Below are positions 4,556-5,137 of a stretch of DNA of 5,137 nucleotides, one piece after another. Numbering within the stretch: the first letter of the stretch is position 1; every line of letters begins with the position of its first letter. Source of the DNA: Candidatus Woesearchaeota archaeon (GTDB taxonomy: Archaea > Nanobdellota > Nanobdellia > Woesearchaeales > JABIAG01); the NCBI GenBank assembly GCA_019323235.1, contig JAHWHN010000064.1, positions 1 through 5,137 of the forward strand. Reading direction: 5' to 3'. The notes beneath the pieces are model-generated. The model made no database searches. It was not told where the DNA came from and worked only from the letters and a program-made list of their open reading frames with translations. The translations under genes were made by a program, and so were the position numbers.

Positions 4556-5137
4556 TTATTTAAAAATCAAACATTTACAATCAACAATAATTCCTTTTTT
4601 ATCACATCGATCACAATATAGTTCATTTTTAAAATAAGTCTTTTTGCAATTAATACAAACTTTTGCATCAACATCTCCCTTGTATTCCAATTCTCCAGTT
4701 TGTATTGCCAATTCTACCCAAGAAATTAAAAAATTTTTTTGAGTTGTGTTTCTATCAATAAACTTTGCTTTTTTAGCAATTGCAAATTTAAACTCATCTT
4801 TTAATTTTCTACTCACATAGAAAAAAACCTTATCCTTATCATTATCTGTCTCAAATTCATTGATTTTTTTTCCACTTTTAGTTTTGTCTAAAGATTTAGA
4901 TAAAACTAAAGGATAATAATGAGTTTTGTTTTGTATATTTGCAAAATTATGAAGTATTGAATATTCATAATGCTTTACAGATAATTCTGTAAAAAAAGAC
5001 ATTATTTCATTTATATTTTTCCCGCTATTCCTTGCCACCCTATCTAAAGCTATTCTTGTTTTAAATGGTACTCTAATCTGAATAGCTTCCCTCTCTTTTT
5101 TATCATTTCCTAGTACATCGTCTATTATATTTCTAGG
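4556..5137 (-). CDS. Tandem ribbon-helix-helix plus zinc-ribbon protein (5' end outside window)
   Basis: The minus-strand frame is open from the right edge to TAA at 4556-4558, giving at least 193 residues; an internal GTG at 5036-5038 falls in the middle of the first DNA-binding segment and is not the likely start. Counting from the edge, residues 18-54 (strand AIQIRVP, then helices LDRVARN and INEIMSFFTELSV) match an Arc/CopG-type ribbon-helix-helix. Residues 102-147 repeat the plan: strand KVFFYVS, helix KLKDEFKFAIAKKA, then a helix NFLISWVELA. A charged Lys/Asp-rich linker (81-102) joins them. The end carries CINC (161-164) and CDRC (175-178), a four-cysteine zinc ribbon, plus CKC at 187-189. 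This suggests a DNA-binding regulator in the cytoplasm, possibly a fused dimer. It runs opposite to terL, so it is on a separate message. The fold calls come from pattern reading; the zinc site is clearer than the RHH units. Confidence 0.7.
   Translation of the reverse strand, partial: PRNIIDDVLGNDKKEREAIQIRVPFKTRIALDRVARNSGKNINEIMSFFTELSVKHYEYSILHNFANIQNKTHYYPLVLSKSLDKTKSGKKINEFETDNDKDKVFFYVSRKLKDEFKFAIAKKAKFIDRNTTQKNFLISWVELAIQTGELEYKGDVDAKVCINCKKTYFKNELYCDRCDKKGIIVDCKCLIFK
4875..4912 (+). repeat. 18-pair inverted repeat inside the RHH/zinc-ribbon gene
   Basis: The left arm 4875-4892 pairs with 4895-4912: 16 Watson-Crick pairs and two G-U pairs when read as + strand RNA, with a nominal 2-nt loop (4893-4894). 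On the minus-strand RNA the two G-U positions become C-A mismatches, so the fold is best in the + strand, i.e. in read-through RNA from terL. In protein terms it covers the linker LVLSKSLDKTKS. No T-run follows on either strand, so it is not a standard terminator. Confidence 0.6.

Noticed and set aside
5036..5038. GTG as the start of the minus-strand gene
   Set aside because: The frame continues upstream to the window edge and the upstream residues complete the strand of a ribbon-helix-helix, so the true start lies outside.

Overview
The window is an AT-rich stretch (very low GC by eye) that looks like the accessory edge of a prophage or phage genome. The firm anchor is a full-length phage terminase large subunit (2989-4545). 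Ribosome binding sites are mostly weak, which argues against a typical low-GC Firmicute and fits an AT-rich Gram-negative host better. I cannot name the organism from sequence alone.

Left third (1-1390): a mosaic of small, partly broken genes on the + strand. The tail of one small gene (1-162) overlaps a diverged relative of itself (152-451). That gene overlaps by ATGA the start of a third gene, which breaks after 23 codons (448-519). Immediately after comes the orphan C-terminal end of an AAA15-type ATPase (504-728). An intact 87-residue gene (765-1028) sits between two perfect copies of a 23-bp repeat (735-757 and 1024-1046). The second copy leads straight into a gene fragment with no start codon (1047-1199), followed by a 37-residue ORF of doubtful status (1250-1363). 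The pattern resembles cassette turnover: repeated modules, loss of gene ends and a remnant of a defence-type ATPase.

Middle (1391-2974): a two-gene unit separated by only 2 nt. It encodes a 368-residue SMC/RecF/OLD-like ATPase without a TOPRIM nuclease and with unusual signature and H-loop residues. The second product is a 134-residue kinase-fold-like protein that keeps the N-lobe but almost no C-lobe. A strong intrinsic terminator closes the unit.

Right (2955-5137): a near-consensus sigma70 promoter lies partly inside that terminator hairpin and should start transcription at or next to the terL ATG, so the terL message may be leaderless. TerL carries recognisable ATPase and nuclease motifs. 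Convergent with it, and running off the right edge, is a gene for a protein with two predicted ribbon-helix-helix DNA-binding segments and a C-terminal four-cysteine zinc ribbon. An 18-pair hairpin lies within that gene.

My reading, as inference, is that a phage packaging gene is bordered on the left by a variable cargo region. The ATPase plus mini-kinase pair is the best candidate for an undescribed phage-carried (moron or anti-phage) module, and the RHH-RHH-zinc-ribbon protein is the most unusual single architecture.
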